A DNA stretch of 64,000 bases from Novosphingobium sp. Chol11 (GCF_900218065.1 NZ_OBMU01000001.1:1801335-1865334), one strand, 5' to 3'. Positions 17,382-27,244 are shown, numbered from the stretch's first letter. The notes: a model not told the origin generated them from the letters alone. Translations and numbers: made by a program.

Positions 17382-20081
17382 TCAGGCGAGGCGATCCAGC
17401 GCAGCTGCCAGCCTTTCCGCCTCTGCGGCTTTTTCCGCATGATCCTCCCGCGCTTTCGCCACGGCTTCGGGCTTCGCCTTTTCCACGAAGCTCGGATTGG
17501 CAAGACGCCCCGAGAGCGAATCCCGTTCCTTTTCTGCTGCGGCCAATGCCTTGGCGAGGCGTGACTTTTCCGCTGCGATGTCGATCACGCCTTCCAGCGG
17601 CAGGATGAACGTCGCTTCGTCCACGACGATCTGCGCCGCGCCGCCGGTGACGGCATCGTCGAAGGAAAGGCTTTCGACGCGCCCCAGCCGGGCCAGCGCA
17701 GCGCCCTGCCTGTCGATGCGGCGGCGCGTCTCATCCGATGCACCGTGAACAACCACAGCCAGCTTGGCGCCCGGTGGTACGTTCAATTCGGTGCGCGCGG
17801 TGCGCATCGCGCTGATCAGGCGGATGAGCCAGTCGATCTCCGCCTGCGCCTCGCTATCGACGGCATAGAGCGCCTGCGGCCAACGGGCGACGATCAGTTC
17901 GGTCTCGCGCGTGCCTGTTAGGTTCCACAGCTCTTCCGTGATGAAAGGCATGAAGGGATGCAGCATGACCAGGATCTGGTCGAATGCCCAGCCTGCGACC
18001 GCCTTCGTCTCCGCATCCATCGATCCCTTGGTGAGTTCGATATACCAGTCGCAAAACTGGTCCCACACGAAGTGATAGATGGCGTTCGCCGCCGCATCGA
18101 AGCGCAGCTCATTCATCGCGGTATCGATCGCTTGGACCGTCGCCACGGTTTCGGCGATGATCCAGCGATTGACAGGCGCTTGCGGCTGGGGCGCTTCATG
18201 CGACGCCGATGCCGTGACGCCATTGGACTGAAGGAAGCGCGCTGCGTTCCACAGCTTCGTCGCAAAGTTACGATAGCCCTCGACCCGCTTCTCGTCCATC
18301 TTCACGTCGCGGCCCTGGCTTTCCATGGCTGCCATGAAGAAGCGAAGCGCGTCCGCGCCGAACTTGTCGATCAAGCCGAGCGGATCGACGACATTGCCCT
18401 TGGACTTGGACATTTTCTGCCCGTCCGCCGCGCGCACCAGTCCGTGAAGGTAGAGCTTGCGCCACGGCACATCGCCCATGAACTCCATTCCCTGCATTGC
18501 CATGCGCGCATCCCAGAAGAACAGGATGTCAAACCCGGAAATGAGCAGGTCGTTTGGATAATGACGGGCCAGCGTCTCGCTCTGCTCAGGCCAGCCCAGG
18601 GTGCCGAACGGCCAAAGCGCCGAGGAGAACCATGTATCCAGCACATCGGGATCGCGGGTCAGCGCCTTGTTGCCGGCGAGGGCCTGCGCCTCCTCCTCGC
18701 TCTCGGCGACATAGGGATTGCCATCCTCATCATACCAAGCCGGGATTTGATGCCCCCACCAAAGCTGGCGCGAGACGCACCAGGGCTGGATATTCTCCAT
18801 CCAGTTGAAGAAGGTTTTTTCCCAGGTCTTCGGCACGATCTCGATCCGCCCGTCGCGCACGGCCTGCATCGGCGCTTGCGCCAGCTTTTCGGCATCGACA
18901 TACCATTGGTCGGTCAGCCAAGGTTCGATCACTACGCCCGACCGGTCGCCGAACGGCGTCTGGATGGTGCGTGGCTCGGCATCGGAAAGGACTTCCTCGC
19001 CTTCCTTGTTCTTGGAAACATGCGGGACCAGCAGGCCCAGCGCCTTCATTTCAGCGACGACTAAGTCGCGCGCGCCATCCACCCCATCGCGGCGGAAGCG
19101 ATGCAGGCCAAGGAACCGCTCAGGGATCAGGCCATCCGCCGTCTGCACGACATTGGCGTCGGCATCGAACATGTTGAGCATCTCGGCCGCACGGAAGCCC
19201 GCCCGCTTGCCGACTTCGAAGTCATTGAAATCATGCCCCGGCGTGATCTTGACCGCGCCTGATCCCAGTTCAGGATCGGCGTGCTCGTCACCCACGATCT
19301 TGAAGCGGCGTCCGGTGATCGGTTGGAGGATATCCTTGCCGATCACGTCCTTGTAGCGCGGGTCCTCGGGATGCACCGCGACCGCCATATCCGCCAGCAT
19401 CGTCTCAGGTCGCGTTGTCGCGACGACAATATGATCCGCGCCATCGGCGAGCTTCACGCCGTCGGCCAGCGGATAGCGGAAATGCCAGAAGCCGCCCTTC
19501 ACTTCCTGCGCCTCGACCTCAAGGTCGGAGATTGCCGAACGAAAGCGCGGGTCCCAGTTTACCAGCCGCTTGTCGCGGTACAGCAGCCCGCGCTTGTGCA
19601 GTTCCACGAACACCTTGACGACAGCCTTCGAAAAGCCCTCATCCATGGTGAAGCGCTCATTGGCCCAGTCCATCGAGCAGCCCAGGCGTCGAAGCTGGCG
19701 GGTGATCGCCCCGCCGCTCTCGGCCTTCCACTCCCAGACCTTGTCGATGAACTGCTCGCGCGTGTAATTGGTACGCTTGTCCTGCCGCGCCTCCATCTGC
19801 CGCTCGACGACCATCTGGGTTGCGATGCCCGCATGATCGGTGCCCACGACCCACAGTGCATCCTTGCCCCGCAACCGCTCGTAGCGGATGACGATGTCCT
19901 GCAACGTATTGTCGAGCGCATGGCCGATGTGCAGACTGCCCGTCACGTTCGGCGGCGGGTTGACGATGGTAAAGGGCTCGGCGGTAGGCCGCTCGGGGCG
20001 GAACAGCCCCTTATTTTCCCAATGGGCGTACCAACGGGATTCGATTTCAGCGGGGTCGAAGGTCTTGGGCAGTTCGGTCAT
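17382..20081 (-). CDS. valS: Valyl-tRNA synthetase
   Basis: A class Ia synthetase of 899 residues that charges tRNA-Val. The HIGH motif is at residues 51-54 (SLHIGHAL) and KMSKS at about 556-560. The editing (CP1) domain includes [11 protein letters not shown] and the [10 protein letters not shown] segment leads into KMSKS. The C-terminus has the ValRS-specific coiled-coil ([23 protein letters not shown]). ATG 20081 gives the family N-terminus [14 protein letters not shown]; a longer in-frame start at 20114 is less likely. It lies between popZ and the MATE gene. Confidence 0.98.
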   Translation of the reverse strand: MTELPKTFDPAEIESRWYAHWENKGLFRPERPTAEPFTIVNPPPNVTGSLHIGHALDNTLQDIVIRYERLRGKDALWVVGTDHAGIATQMVVERQMEARQDKRTNYTREQFIDKVWEWKAESGGAITRQLRRLGCSMDWANERFTMDEGFSKAVVKVFVELHKRGLLYRDKRLVNWDPRFRSAISDLEVEAQEVKGGFWHFRYPLADGVKLADGADHIVVATTRPETMLADMAVAVHPEDPRYKDVIGKDILQPITGRRFKIVGDEHADPELGSGAVKITPGHDFNDFEVGKRAGFRAAEMLNMFDADANVVQTADGLIPERFLGLHRFRRDGVDGARDLVVAEMKALGLLVPHVSKNKEGEEVLSDAEPRTIQTPFGDRSGVVIEPWLTDQWYVDAEKLAQAPMQAVRDGRIEIVPKTWEKTFFNWMENIQPWCVSRQLWWGHQIPAWYDEDGNPYVAESEEEAQALAGNKALTRDPDVLDTWFSSALWPFGTLGWPEQSETLARHYPNDLLISGFDILFFWDARMAMQGMEFMGDVPWRKLYLHGLVRAADGQKMSKSKGNVVDPLGLIDKFGADALRFFMAAMESQGRDVKMDEKRVEGYRNFATKLWNAARFLQSNGVTASASHEAPQPQAPVNRWIIAETVATVQAIDTAMNELRFDAAANAIYHFVWDQFCDWYIELTKGSMDAETKAVAGWAFDQILVMLHPFMPFITEELWNLTGTRETELIVARWPQALYAVDSEAQAEIDWLIRLISAMRTARTELNVPPGAKLAVVVHGASDETRRRIDRQGAALARLGRVESLSFDDAVTGGAAQIVVDEATFILPLEGVIDIAAEKSRLAKALAAAEKERDSLSGRLANPSFVEKAKPEAVAKAREDHAEKAAEAERLAAALDRLA

Positions 20082-20189
20082 GGGATGGCGCCTTAATGCC
20101 CCTTCCCCGACCATTCCAGCGCTTTTACCAGATCGCCCCAGCCAGCGCCGGAGCGAACGCGGCGATGAGAAGACAGCGGTACTTCCGGT

Positions 20190-20666
20190 TTAGCGGCCCG
20201 TGATCCGCGCGATTTCCTTCGCCACCATTTCCTCAACCAGCGCCGGAAGGCGGGCGTCCAGCCATTCCTTCAGCATCGGCTTCAGCATCGACCGCACCAG
20301 GCCATCCAGCGTATTGTCTTCTCCGTCCTTCGGCGTCATCAACATGGACGACAGGGTCGAGAGGGAATGGCGCGCCGCCACCTCGCTTTCAACGGACAGG
20401 ATGGAATTGTCATCCCCAGCCAGTTCGACTCGCGGGGCGTCAGCAGTCTTGTGGGCAGGCATCGGCTCCTCCGCTCCAAGCTCGTCAGTCAATTCCAGCA
20501 CTTCTTCGACAGCCGGGTCGGCGGTTTGGGCGGCCTGCTTGGATGACGTGTCGGACTTGCCACGGCGCGACACCGCCTGCGCGGCCTCCTCGCCTTCCTC
20601 CGCAATGATGCGCTTGATGGACGAGAGGATGTCCTCCATCGAGGGTTCCTTGCTCATGTCACCCAT
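20190..20666 (-). CDS. popZ: DUF2497 / PopZ-family polar organizing protein
   Basis: A 158-residue acidic protein with the two conserved ends of the PopZ/DUF2497 family: an N-terminal helix MEDILSSIKRIIAEEGEEA and a C-terminal oligomerization region LDGLVRSMLKPMLKEWLDAR followed by LPALVEEMVAKEIARI. The middle is low-complexity and acidic, as in Caulobacter PopZ (177 aa), which forms a pole microdomain anchoring ParB and cell-cycle kinases. ATG 20666 is six bases after AGGGG; ATG 20657 is an alternative. It lies between tolC (17-base gap) and valS. The name follows the family; function here is inferred. Confidence 0.85.
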   Translation of the reverse strand: MGDMSKEPSMEDILSSIKRIIAEEGEEAAQAVSRRGKSDTSSKQAAQTADPAVEEVLELTDELGAEEPMPAHKTADAPRVELAGDDNSILSVESEVAARHSLSTLSSMLMTPKDGEDNTLDGLVRSMLKPMLKEWLDARLPALVEEMVAKEIARITGR

Positions 20667-20683
20667 CAAAAGCCCCTGTTAAC

Positions 20684-22153
20684 CTAAGGTTGCTGCGCCA
20701 ACCCAGCAGGCACATTGGCATTTTGTGCAGGCGTGTCAACGGTTCTAGTCGCTTGGGAACGGGGCGCGGGGTCGAAATCCCAATCGAACCACTTGCCCTT
20801 GACGCGCTCATAATTAACCATGGGGTTGTAGAGCGCGCCGGTTTCCAGGTTCAGGTCATCCGCTTCCGCATGCCCCATTGCTGCCAGCAAACTGAAGCCC
20901 GCGACATAGGCGTTTCGGCGCGCCGACACGAGCTGGACCCGGGCATTGAGCGCTTCCTGTTCGGCATTCAATATGTCCAGGATGGTCCGGCTGCCCACCG
21001 AATTTTCTGCCCGCACACCTTCCAGCGACAGGTTGGCTGCTTCCACCGCCTTCTGGTTGGACTCGATGCTCTGCACTGAAGCCTGCCAGCTTGCATAAGC
21101 GGACCGGGTCTGCGCGATGACGTTCCGCTCCACCTCGATCTCTTGCTCGATCGACTGAGATTGCAGCGCCTGGCTTTGTCGCACCTGCGCTCCGGGCCGA
21201 CCGCCCTGATAGAGAGGAAGACGCAAGGTCGCGCCCGCTACTGCCTGTTTGTTGACCTGCGAGACATCAGGCTGCCCTTGGACACTGCTCAACGATCCCA
21301 GATAATGCGTGTAGCTGCCCTGCGCAAAGCCTGAGAGGGTCGGAAGCACAGCCGCCTTCGCCACCCGCACGTCATAGCCGGCCGCTTCCCGTGCCTTACG
21401 CGCGGCGGCGAGATCAGGATTGTCGGCCAGCGCTACCTGCACCGCTGTCTCGGGCGCATTGGGAAGACCGGGGAGCGGCGGCGGCGGCTCCAGATTGTCC
21501 GGAACAGCACCCACCAGCGCTATGTAATTTTCGCGGCTGTTGATCAGGTTAGCTTGCGCCGTCTGCAAATCGGCCCTCGCCAACGCCAGCCGCGATTCCG
21601 ATTGGGCGACGTCCGTCCGCGTAAGGTCGCCCACCTCGAACCGATCGCTCGTCGCCTGCAGATTGACGCCGAGCGCGCTTACATTGGCAAGGTTGAGCGA
21701 AACGATGGCGCTGTCGCGGATGACATTCATATAAGCACTGACGACCTGCGAAAAGATCGATGCTTCCGTTCCGCGCAGATTGGCTTGTCCAGCCTGCACG
21801 CGAACCTTGGCCGCCTTCACCCCGTTCCGAACCGCCCCACCCTGATAGATTGGCACGTTGATGGTCGCTGTGCCCGCGAGCGATCGGTCCGGCGCAAGAA
21901 AAGCCTGGGCAGGCTTGACCAGCAGTTCCTGGAATTCGGCGGTCGTGGCGAGATCAGGCCGTCCATCCGCTTTTCGGATCGGCACATTCTCATCGGTCGC
22001 GCGCTGCTGGGCCCGCGCCCCGGTGAGCGTCGGATTATATTGGTATGCCTTCGCCAACGCGCCCTGCAGCGTCTCGGCCTGTGCACTGCCAGCATTCAGG
22101 AGCAGCAGACCCGTGGCAGCGGAGCACCGAAGAATCACCTGCTTTGCGGTCAT
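20684..22153 (-). CDS. tolC: TolC-family outer-membrane efflux/secretion channel
   Basis: A 489-residue outer-membrane channel component of tripartite efflux pumps and type I secretion. It has a signal peptide ending AGSAQA-E (about residue 26) and the repeated helical/strand modules of the family, including ANLINSRENYIALVGAVPDNLEPP and ILDILNAEQEALNARVQLVSARRNAYVAGFSLLAAMG. ATG 22153 follows CTGGGGGC. It starts 16 bases after pcm ends, an arrangement typical of alphaproteobacteria, and popZ and valS follow. No pump partners are adjacent. Confidence 0.95.
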   Translation of the reverse strand: MTAKQVILRCSAATGLLLLNAGSAQAETLQGALAKAYQYNPTLTGARAQQRATDENVPIRKADGRPDLATTAEFQELLVKPAQAFLAPDRSLAGTATINVPIYQGGAVRNGVKAAKVRVQAGQANLRGTEASIFSQVVSAYMNVIRDSAIVSLNLANVSALGVNLQATSDRFEVGDLTRTDVAQSESRLALARADLQTAQANLINSRENYIALVGAVPDNLEPPPPLPGLPNAPETAVQVALADNPDLAAARKAREAAGYDVRVAKAAVLPTLSGFAQGSYTHYLGSLSSVQGQPDVSQVNKQAVAGATLRLPLYQGGRPGAQVRQSQALQSQSIEQEIEVERNVIAQTRSAYASWQASVQSIESNQKAVEAANLSLEGVRAENSVGSRTILDILNAEQEALNARVQLVSARRNAYVAGFSLLAAMGHAEADDLNLETGALYNPMVNYERVKGKWFDWDFDPAPRSQATRTVDTPAQNANVPAGLAQQP

Positions 22154-22169
22154 GACGCCCCCAGGTCGG

Positions 22170-22802
22170 TTAAAAGACAAATCGCTCCGGCGCAGCAAAA
22201 CCGGGCAGAACTACCATCTCCAGGTCGGTCAGGCTGACAAGACCGAGGACGCCGGATACCACGCGGCCGCTGCACAGGCGCGTGACACCGCGCTCAACCA
22301 GACCCGTCACGACGCGCGCGCCATCGGCTAGTTGCGCGATCAGCGCAGCGGGCACTTCCTGCACCGCCCCGTCGATGAACAGGATGTCGTACGGCGCACC
22401 GTCGGGCGCTCCCGCTGCCAGCGGACCACGGACGATGGTAGCGCCCTCCGCCGCCAATTGCGGACCATCTTCAGCCTCTACCGCTGTCACCTTCGCACCC
22501 AGGGCGGCAAGCAGCGCTGCGCTATATCCCGTCGCAGCGCCGATCAGAAGGACGCGGTCGCCCTGCTCCACCTGTGCTTCCTTCAGCAAGCGGCCGGTAG
22601 CGAGCGGCGGATTGAGGGCGCGCCCGTTAGCCAGGGGAATCGAACGATCAACATAAGCCATCGCGCGTCGTTCCGAAGGCACGAAGTCTTCCCGTGGCAC
22701 ACGGGCCATTGCGGCAATCACGCGCTGATCATCGACATCGCTGGTGCGAAGCTGGCTTTCGACCATTGCGGCCCGCATCGATGAAAAATTCTGCTCGGTC
22801 AC
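22170..22802 (-). CDS. pcm: Protein-L-isoaspartate O-methyltransferase-like protein
   Basis: A 210-residue SAM-dependent methyltransferase of the PCMT family, which tags isoaspartyl residues for repair. The N-terminal SSMRAAMVESQLRTSDVDDQRVI with VPREDFVP, the PLANGRALNPPLATGRLLKEA segment and motif I (VLLIGAATGYSAALLAALG) are family features. Motif I reads IGAATGYSA rather than the usual IGTGSGYQA, so this is a divergent alphaproteobacterial subgroup and the substrate may differ. GTG 22802 follows GAGG. It is the first gene of the run that includes tolC, popZ and valS. Confidence 0.85.
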   Translation of the reverse strand: MTEQNFSSMRAAMVESQLRTSDVDDQRVIAAMARVPREDFVPSERRAMAYVDRSIPLANGRALNPPLATGRLLKEAQVEQGDRVLLIGAATGYSAALLAALGAKVTAVEAEDGPQLAAEGATIVRGPLAAGAPDGAPYDILFIDGAVQEVPAALIAQLADGARVVTGLVERGVTRLCSGRVVSGVLGLVSLTDLEMVVLPGFAAPERFVF

Positions 22803-22824
22803 GATACTACCTCGATTGGCACAA

Positions 22825-22846
22825 CTGTATTGGCATGACAATACAG
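22825..22846. promoter_or_regulatory. Perfect 8+8 inverted repeat upstream of pcm-tolC-popZ-valS
   Basis: CTGTATTG and CAATACAG are exact reverse complements separated by six bases (GCATGA). The element sits 22 bases before the pcm start codon in the promoter/leader region. Size and spacing fit a dimeric repressor operator; it could also fold as an RNA hairpin near the ribosome-binding site. No regulator is identified. Confidence 0.5.
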
Positions 22847-22946
22847 CGCTGACATTATCGGGACCTCTAGATCACGGGACAAGCCACGCCAAGCGGCTTT
22901 CAGTGCGCGGAGATGATAATCTTGGTCTCGGCGGTCACCCGCCCGC

Positions 22947-22975
22947 TTGACTTTGGATCAAAAGCCGCACATTTG
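22947..22975 (+). promoter_or_regulatory. Possible promoter of tRNA-Cys
   Basis: A good -35 box TTGACT lies at 22947-22952. The region 17 bases downstream (22970-22975, CATTTG) is a poor -10. The spacing to the tRNA 5' end at 22992 is right, so this is a plausible but weak call. Confidence 0.3.
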
Positions 22976-22991
22976 CGGCCACCCACGCCGA

Positions 22992-23065
22992 GGCCCGATG
23001 GCGGAGTGGTTACGCAGAGGACTGCAAATCCTTGCACGCCGGTTCGATTCCGGCTCGGGCCTCCA
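22992..23065 (+). tRNA. tRNA-Cys (GCA), CCA encoded
   Basis: A complete cloverleaf was folded by eye. The acceptor GGCCCGA pairs with TCGGGCC, followed by discriminator U and encoded CCA (23063-23065). The D arm is GCG-GAGTGGTTA-CGC. The anticodon stem GAGGA/TCCTT (one G-U pair) holds loop CTGCAAA with anticodon GCA at 23024-23026. The T arm is GCCGG-TTCGATT-CCGGC. U73 and GCA are the identity elements of cysteine tRNA. Confidence 0.96.
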
Positions 23066-23082
23066 AAGCGCTCAGCTTTTGC

Positions 23083-23874
23083 TCAGGCGATGAGTCGCCA
23101 GCCCACCAGGACCAGGATGATTGCCAACAGCGGCTGAAGCACGCGATCCGACGCGCGCGTGGCAAGCAATGACCCGATGATGATGCCGGGGACCGATCCG
23201 ATCAGCAGGTTGAAGAGCAGCGTGCCGTTCACATTGCCGATCCACAAATGGCCCAGCCCCGCTGCCAGGGTAAGCGGCACGGCATGGACGATGTCCGTCG
23301 CCACCAATCGCTGCAGCCGCATGCGAAGGGGATAAAGCGCGAGAAGCAACGTCGCGCCGATCGCTCCGGCACCGACCGATGTCAGTGTCACCATTGCACC
23401 CAGCAGCGCGCCCGCGGCGACGGTCAGCGCGGGCTGCCAGCGCATGAAGCGGTCCGCCGTACCGACGCGACGGGCCAGCGCCCAGCGGTGAAAACGCCCA
23501 CGCAGCAGGGTCGCTATCGCCGTCGCGATCAGCACCCCGCCCAAGGCGTTCGTGACGATACCGCTCTTGATCTGCTGAACATGGGTCTGGGAAAGGATGA
23601 GCAGCGTTATGAGCGCGGCGGGAAGGCTGCCGAAACAAAGGCGCTTCACCACTTCATAATCGGGCCCGCCATCCGGTCCGCCATGACGGTGATGGATCGC
23701 GCCGCCCACCGATTTGGTTATCGCCGCAAACCAGAGGTCGGTGCCCACCGCCGTGGCAGGAGCGACGCCGAACAGCAGGATGAGGATCGGCGCCATCAGC
23801 GATCCTCCGCCGACGCCAGTCATGCCGACCATGATTCCCACGAACAGGCCCGCTACACCATGCAGCCAGTCCAT
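23083..23874 (-). CDS. TauE/SafE-family permease
   Basis: A 263-residue membrane protein with about eight helices of the TauE/SafE (DUF81) family, which exports sulfite, sulfoacetate or related organosulfur anions. The signature VGIMVGMTGVGGGSLMAPIL appears near the N-terminus and its repeat LLGAMVTLTSVGAGAIGATLL in the second half. ATG 23874 follows GGAG...GGGGG and gives the family N-terminus; a longer frame starting at 23946 has no support. It ends just after tRNA-Cys and is divergent from the GST gene. The substrate is not determined. Confidence 0.9.
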   Translation of the reverse strand: MDWLHGVAGLFVGIMVGMTGVGGGSLMAPILILLFGVAPATAVGTDLWFAAITKSVGGAIHHRHGGPDGGPDYEVVKRLCFGSLPAALITLLILSQTHVQQIKSGIVTNALGGVLIATAIATLLRGRFHRWALARRVGTADRFMRWQPALTVAAGALLGAMVTLTSVGAGAIGATLLLALYPLRMRLQRLVATDIVHAVPLTLAAGLGHLWIGNVNGTLLFNLLIGSVPGIIIGSLLATRASDRVLQPLLAIILVLVGWRLIA

Positions 23875-24041
23875 AATCCCCCTACTCCGGCATTCAACTC
23901 GCCTCGCGCCATACGACGAGCCCCATGATGCAGCCAAGCCCCGCACGTGGGATTTTCTACCAATAATATAGAAAGTGAGTCAGATGCGCCGCCCGGTAGC
24001 TCTCGACTTCCCTTCCTTCGGCCGTCTAAAGAAGGGCGATG

Positions 24042-24713
24042 ATGAAGCTATTCATAGGCAATAAGGCATATTCCAGTTGGTCCCTGCGCGGCTGGCTCGC
24101 CTGTAAGCTCAGCGGATTGCCGTTCGAGGAAGTCGTGGTTCCGCTTTACGACGAAGCTTGGGAAAAACGGCGCGAGGGCGACGAATTCGCCCCCTCCTCG
24201 GGCAAGGTCCCCATTTTGTGGGACGGTGACGACACGGTCGTCTGGGATAGCATGGCAATCATCGAATATCTGAACGAGAAAACGGGCGGAGACAAATTCT
24301 GGCCGACGGATACCGCCGCTCGCGCGATGGCCCGGTCGATGGCGGCGGAGATGCATTCCAGCTTTGCCGCGCTGCGCCGCGAGCACAGCATGAACATCCG
24401 GCAGATCTATGACGCCGTTCAGCCCTCTGAAGCAGTCGCGCAGGATATTGCGCGCATCATGCAGCTGTGGGCGCAAGCGCGCGCCCGCTATGGCGGCACG
24501 GGCGATTTCCTCTTCGGCGAATTCAGCGCCGCAGACGTGATGTTCGCGCCGGTCGTCACGCGCTTTATCACGTACCAACTCCCGGTCGCGCGCTTCGCCG
24601 AAGCCTATATGCAGGCGGTTATCGCACATCCCTGGATGCAGGAATGGATCGGTGGCGCGCAGGCTGAGGAATGGGTGATCGACCGATTCGAAGCGCCGCC
24701 GCTCTCAAACTGA
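24042..24713 (+). CDS. Glutathione S-transferase family protein
   Basis: A 223-residue cytosolic GST. The thioredoxin-fold N-terminus has LFIGNKAYSSWSLRGWLACKL with candidate catalytic Ser residues and GKVPILWDGDDTVVWDSMAIIEYL, which holds the cis-Pro and the glutathione-binding D-S pair. The all-helical C-domain follows (FSAADVMFAPVVTRF). ATG 24042 is preferred over 24039 on spacing from AAGGG. It is convergent with ndk and shares a bidirectional terminator. Its substrate is unknown. Confidence 0.9.
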   Translation: MKLFIGNKAYSSWSLRGWLACKLSGLPFEEVVVPLYDEAWEKRREGDEFAPSSGKVPILWDGDDTVVWDSMAIIEYLNEKTGGDKFWPTDTAARAMARSMAAEMHSSFAALRREHSMNIRQIYDAVQPSEAVAQDIARIMQLWAQARARYGGTGDFLFGEFSAADVMFAPVVTRFITYQLPVARFAEAYMQAVIAHPWMQEWIGGAQAEEWVIDRFEAPPLSN

Positions 24714-24742
24714 CCGCCCGTCGCCAAGCTCAGTCCAAAAAG

Positions 24743-24778
24743 AAAAGGGCCGGCAAGCACGCGCTACCGGCCCTTTTT
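24743..24778. terminator. Bidirectional rho-independent terminator
   Basis: AAAAGGGCCGG pairs perfectly with CCGGCCCTTTT across a 13-base loop and is flanked by A and T tracts on both sides. It serves the convergent GST and ndk genes. Confidence 0.92.
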
Positions 24779-24796
24779 CATAAATGATCTGGCAGA

Positions 24797-25219
24797 TCAG
24801 CCGACGATTTCTTCCGGCTTGAAGAAATAGGCGATCTCGATCGCGGCATTTTCCTCGCTGTCCGAACCATGGACAGAGTTCGCTTCGATCGACTCGGCAT
24901 ATTCCTTGCGGATCGTGCCTTCGTCGGCGTTAGCCGGATTGGTGGCGCCCATGATATCGCGGTTGCGCTTCACGGCGTCTTCGCCTTCCAGAACCTGGAC
25001 GACGACCGGGCCGGAAATCATGAAGGCGACCAGATCGGCGAAGAAAGGGCGTTCCTTGTGAACGGCATAGAAGCCTTCAGCCTGTTCGCGGCTCATGCGG
25101 ATGCGCTTGGATGCGACGACGCGCAGGCCCGCTTCTTCCAGCTTCTTGGTCACGGCCCCGGTCAGGTTGCGGCGCGTGGCGTCAGGCTTGATGATCGAAA
25201 AGGTGCGGGTTACGGCCAT
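24797..25219 (-). CDS. ndk: Nucleoside diphosphate kinase
   Basis: A 140-residue enzyme that balances NTP pools by a phospho-histidine ping-pong reaction. The N-terminal [19 protein letters not shown] and the active-site segment [16 protein letters not shown] with its catalytic His are diagnostic. ATG 25219 gives the standard N-terminus ([14 protein letters not shown]); the frame upstream to 25285 lacks family similarity. It ends at the bidirectional terminator shared with the GST gene and lies about 90 bases downstream of holC, in the same direction. Confidence 0.98.
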   Translation of the reverse strand: MAVTRTFSIIKPDATRRNLTGAVTKKLEEAGLRVVASKRIRMSREQAEGFYAVHKERPFFADLVAFMISGPVVVQVLEGEDAVKRNRDIMGATNPANADEGTIRKEYAESIEANSVHGSDSEENAAIEIAYFFKPEEIVG

Positions 25220-25310
25220 GAGGCTCAAAAGCTCCGGATGGTTGGAATTGGCGCGCCCTTTAGACCGCGCCGCCCCGCACCGCAAGGGGGCGTCGACGAG
25301 CCCTTCCTGC

Positions 25311-25748
25311 CTAGGGTCCTTGCACCCATTTCCCCTGCTCCTGCCGCCAGAAGCGAGGCGTCACCCCTTCCCGCTTCGACAAGGCACGCCAGCTTTGCCG
25401 CGCGCCTTCAACAGTCAGCGAATCGAAGAAGTAGAAGGCGCGCTCGAACTCCAACGCTTCTTCACGCCATAGCCCGTCGGCAATCGCGATATGCCGGGCC
25501 CCATTGGCGGCGCTGCAATCCTGACCTAAGAGAACGGGCTGAACGGCGTCCGCCCCCTCTCCTGCCCGGCCGTGGGCCAGAAAGCTTTCAGGCGGACCGT
25601 TCCACAGGCCCGCCGAGATTCGGTCCAGCGCCGCTTCATCCTGCGCAACTACCAGCAGCCGTTCACCCAGGCCGAGCACGCGTGCCGCTATGGCAGGCAG
25701 CACCCGGTCCACCGGATCGCGGCTGAGCTGGTAGAAATCGACCTGCAT
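25311..25748 (-). CDS. holC: DNA polymerase III chi subunit
   Basis: A 145-residue chi subunit that links the clamp loader to single-strand-binding protein during replication. The N-terminus [22 protein letters not shown] and the [29 protein letters not shown] segment match the alphaproteobacterial HolC family. Its ATG overlaps the pepA stop as TGATG, so translation is coupled. The pepA-holC(-ndk) order is the usual proteobacterial one. Confidence 0.92.
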   Translation of the reverse strand: MQVDFYQLSRDPVDRVLPAIAARVLGLGERLLVVAQDEAALDRISAGLWNGPPESFLAHGRAGEGADAVQPVLLGQDCSAANGARHIAIADGLWREEALEFERAFYFFDSLTVEGARQSWRALSKREGVTPRFWRQEQGKWVQGP

Positions 25749-27193
25749 CAGCCTTCGTACTTGTCCGCCACCAGTTGGTCGATCAGGCGCACGCCATAGC
25801 CGGTCGCGCCCTTGTCCCAGGTGGCACCCGGCTTGTCGGCCCAGACCATGCCAGCAATGTCCAGATGCGCCCACTTCACCCCATCATCGACGAAACGCTT
25901 GATGAATTGAGCCGCCGTGATCGAACCGGCATAGCGCGCGCCCATATTTTTCATGTCGGCGATCGGGCTGTCGATCAGCTTGTTGTAGGCGTCGCCAAGC
26001 GGGAAGCGCCACAACTGGTCGCCCGCCACCTTGCCCGCAGCGATCAGATCTTCAGCCAGCCCTTCATCATTAGCGAACAGCCCCGCATATTGATCGCCAA
26101 GCGCGACGATCATTGCGCCGGTCAGCGTCGCCAGATCAATGATGACCTCAGGCGCATAGGTCTTCTGTGCCCAGGTGATAACGTCGCACAGCACTAGGCG
26201 GCCTTCCGCATCGGTGTTGATCACCTCGATCGTCTGTCCCGACATGGAGGTGACGATGTCGCCCGGCCGCTGGGCATTGCCGTCAGGCATATTTTCCACA
26301 AGGCCGCAGATGCCGACGACGCGCGCCTTCGCCTTGCGCCCCGCCAGCGCCTTCATCGCGCCCGCGACTGCGCCAGCGCCGCCCATATCCCATTTCATGT
26401 CTTCCATACCCGCGCCGGGCTTCAATGAAATGCCGCCAGTGTCGAACGTAACGCCCTTGCCCACGAACACGACAGGCTTGCCGCCCGCGCCATTCGTGCC
26501 ATCCCACTCCATCGCGAGCAGACGCGGTTCACGCACCGACCCCTGCGCCACGCCGAGCAGCGCACCCATGCCGAGTTCCGCCATAGCCGCCTTGTCGAGC
26601 ACGCTGATCTTGACGCCCAGTTGTTCCAGATGGCGGCAGCGTTCGACGAAGCTTTCCGGATACAGGATATTGGCGGGCTCGGACACGAGTTCGCGGGCGA
26701 AGGCCACGCCGTCGGCAATCGCCGAAAGCCGCTGCCACTCCGCATCCGCGCCGTCCGCGACGATCGACAATTTCGTCAATGTCGGCTTCGCCTTTTCCGG
26801 CTGCCGTGTGCGGTAGGTGTCAATCCGCCAGCCCCGCAGCAGGGCGCCCAATGCGAAATGAGCGGCCTTGTCGCCACTTGCGCCGCCGAAGAACTCCACC
26901 GCCGCATGGCTCGCGCCGCTTGTGAGCAGGCGCGCTGTCAACGCGGCTCCTGCCCGCTCGAAGTCGGTCTCGCTTCCGCCGCCAGTGCCCACCAGAACGA
27001 TACGCAGCACCTTGCCGCCTTCTTCGGCAAAACTTTCAAAGCTGCCGCCTGCCTCACCAGTGAAGCGCGCCGCCGCCGCGCCCGCCGCCAAAGTCGCTGC
27101 CGCAGAGATCGGCAACGCATCGAAGCCGCCCTTGGGAACGGCAAAGACCAGGGTGTCGGCGTCCGGACGCACCGGGGCGAATGCGATTTCCAT
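25748..27193 (-). CDS. pepA: Leucyl aminopeptidase (M17)
   Basis: A 481-residue cytosolic M17 metallopeptidase that removes N-terminal residues. The metal-binding regions VGKGVTFDTGGISLKPGAGM and NTDAEGRLVLCDV are intact, including the family signature NTDAEGR. The Lys and Asp ligands are present. ATG 27193 follows AAGGA; an in-frame TTG precedes it. It is transcribed away from lptD and overlaps holC by one base. PepA of enterobacteria also binds DNA; that role is not implied here. Confidence 0.97.
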   Translation of the reverse strand: MEIAFAPVRPDADTLVFAVPKGGFDALPISAAATLAAGAAAARFTGEAGGSFESFAEEGGKVLRIVLVGTGGGSETDFERAGAALTARLLTSGASHAAVEFFGGASGDKAAHFALGALLRGWRIDTYRTRQPEKAKPTLTKLSIVADGADAEWQRLSAIADGVAFARELVSEPANILYPESFVERCRHLEQLGVKISVLDKAAMAELGMGALLGVAQGSVREPRLLAMEWDGTNGAGGKPVVFVGKGVTFDTGGISLKPGAGMEDMKWDMGGAGAVAGAMKALAGRKAKARVVGICGLVENMPDGNAQRPGDIVTSMSGQTIEVINTDAEGRLVLCDVITWAQKTYAPEVIIDLATLTGAMIVALGDQYAGLFANDEGLAEDLIAAGKVAGDQLWRFPLGDAYNKLIDSPIADMKNMGARYAGSITAAQFIKRFVDDGVKWAHLDIAGMVWADKPGATWDKGATGYGVRLIDQLVADKYEG

Positions 27194-27244
27194 CAAGGGT
27201 CCTTCTATGTGCTTTGTGATCGTGGGGCGCTACTAAGCGCTCCA

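Noticed and set aside
20681..20691. Palindrome AACCTAAGGTT between tolC and popZ as an operator
   Set aside because: It includes the tolC stop codon inside a co-transcribed run and is short; chance is more likely.
22992..23065. Possible integration site at tRNA-Cys
   Set aside because: No duplicated tRNA 3' end, integrase or phage gene is found in the flanks.
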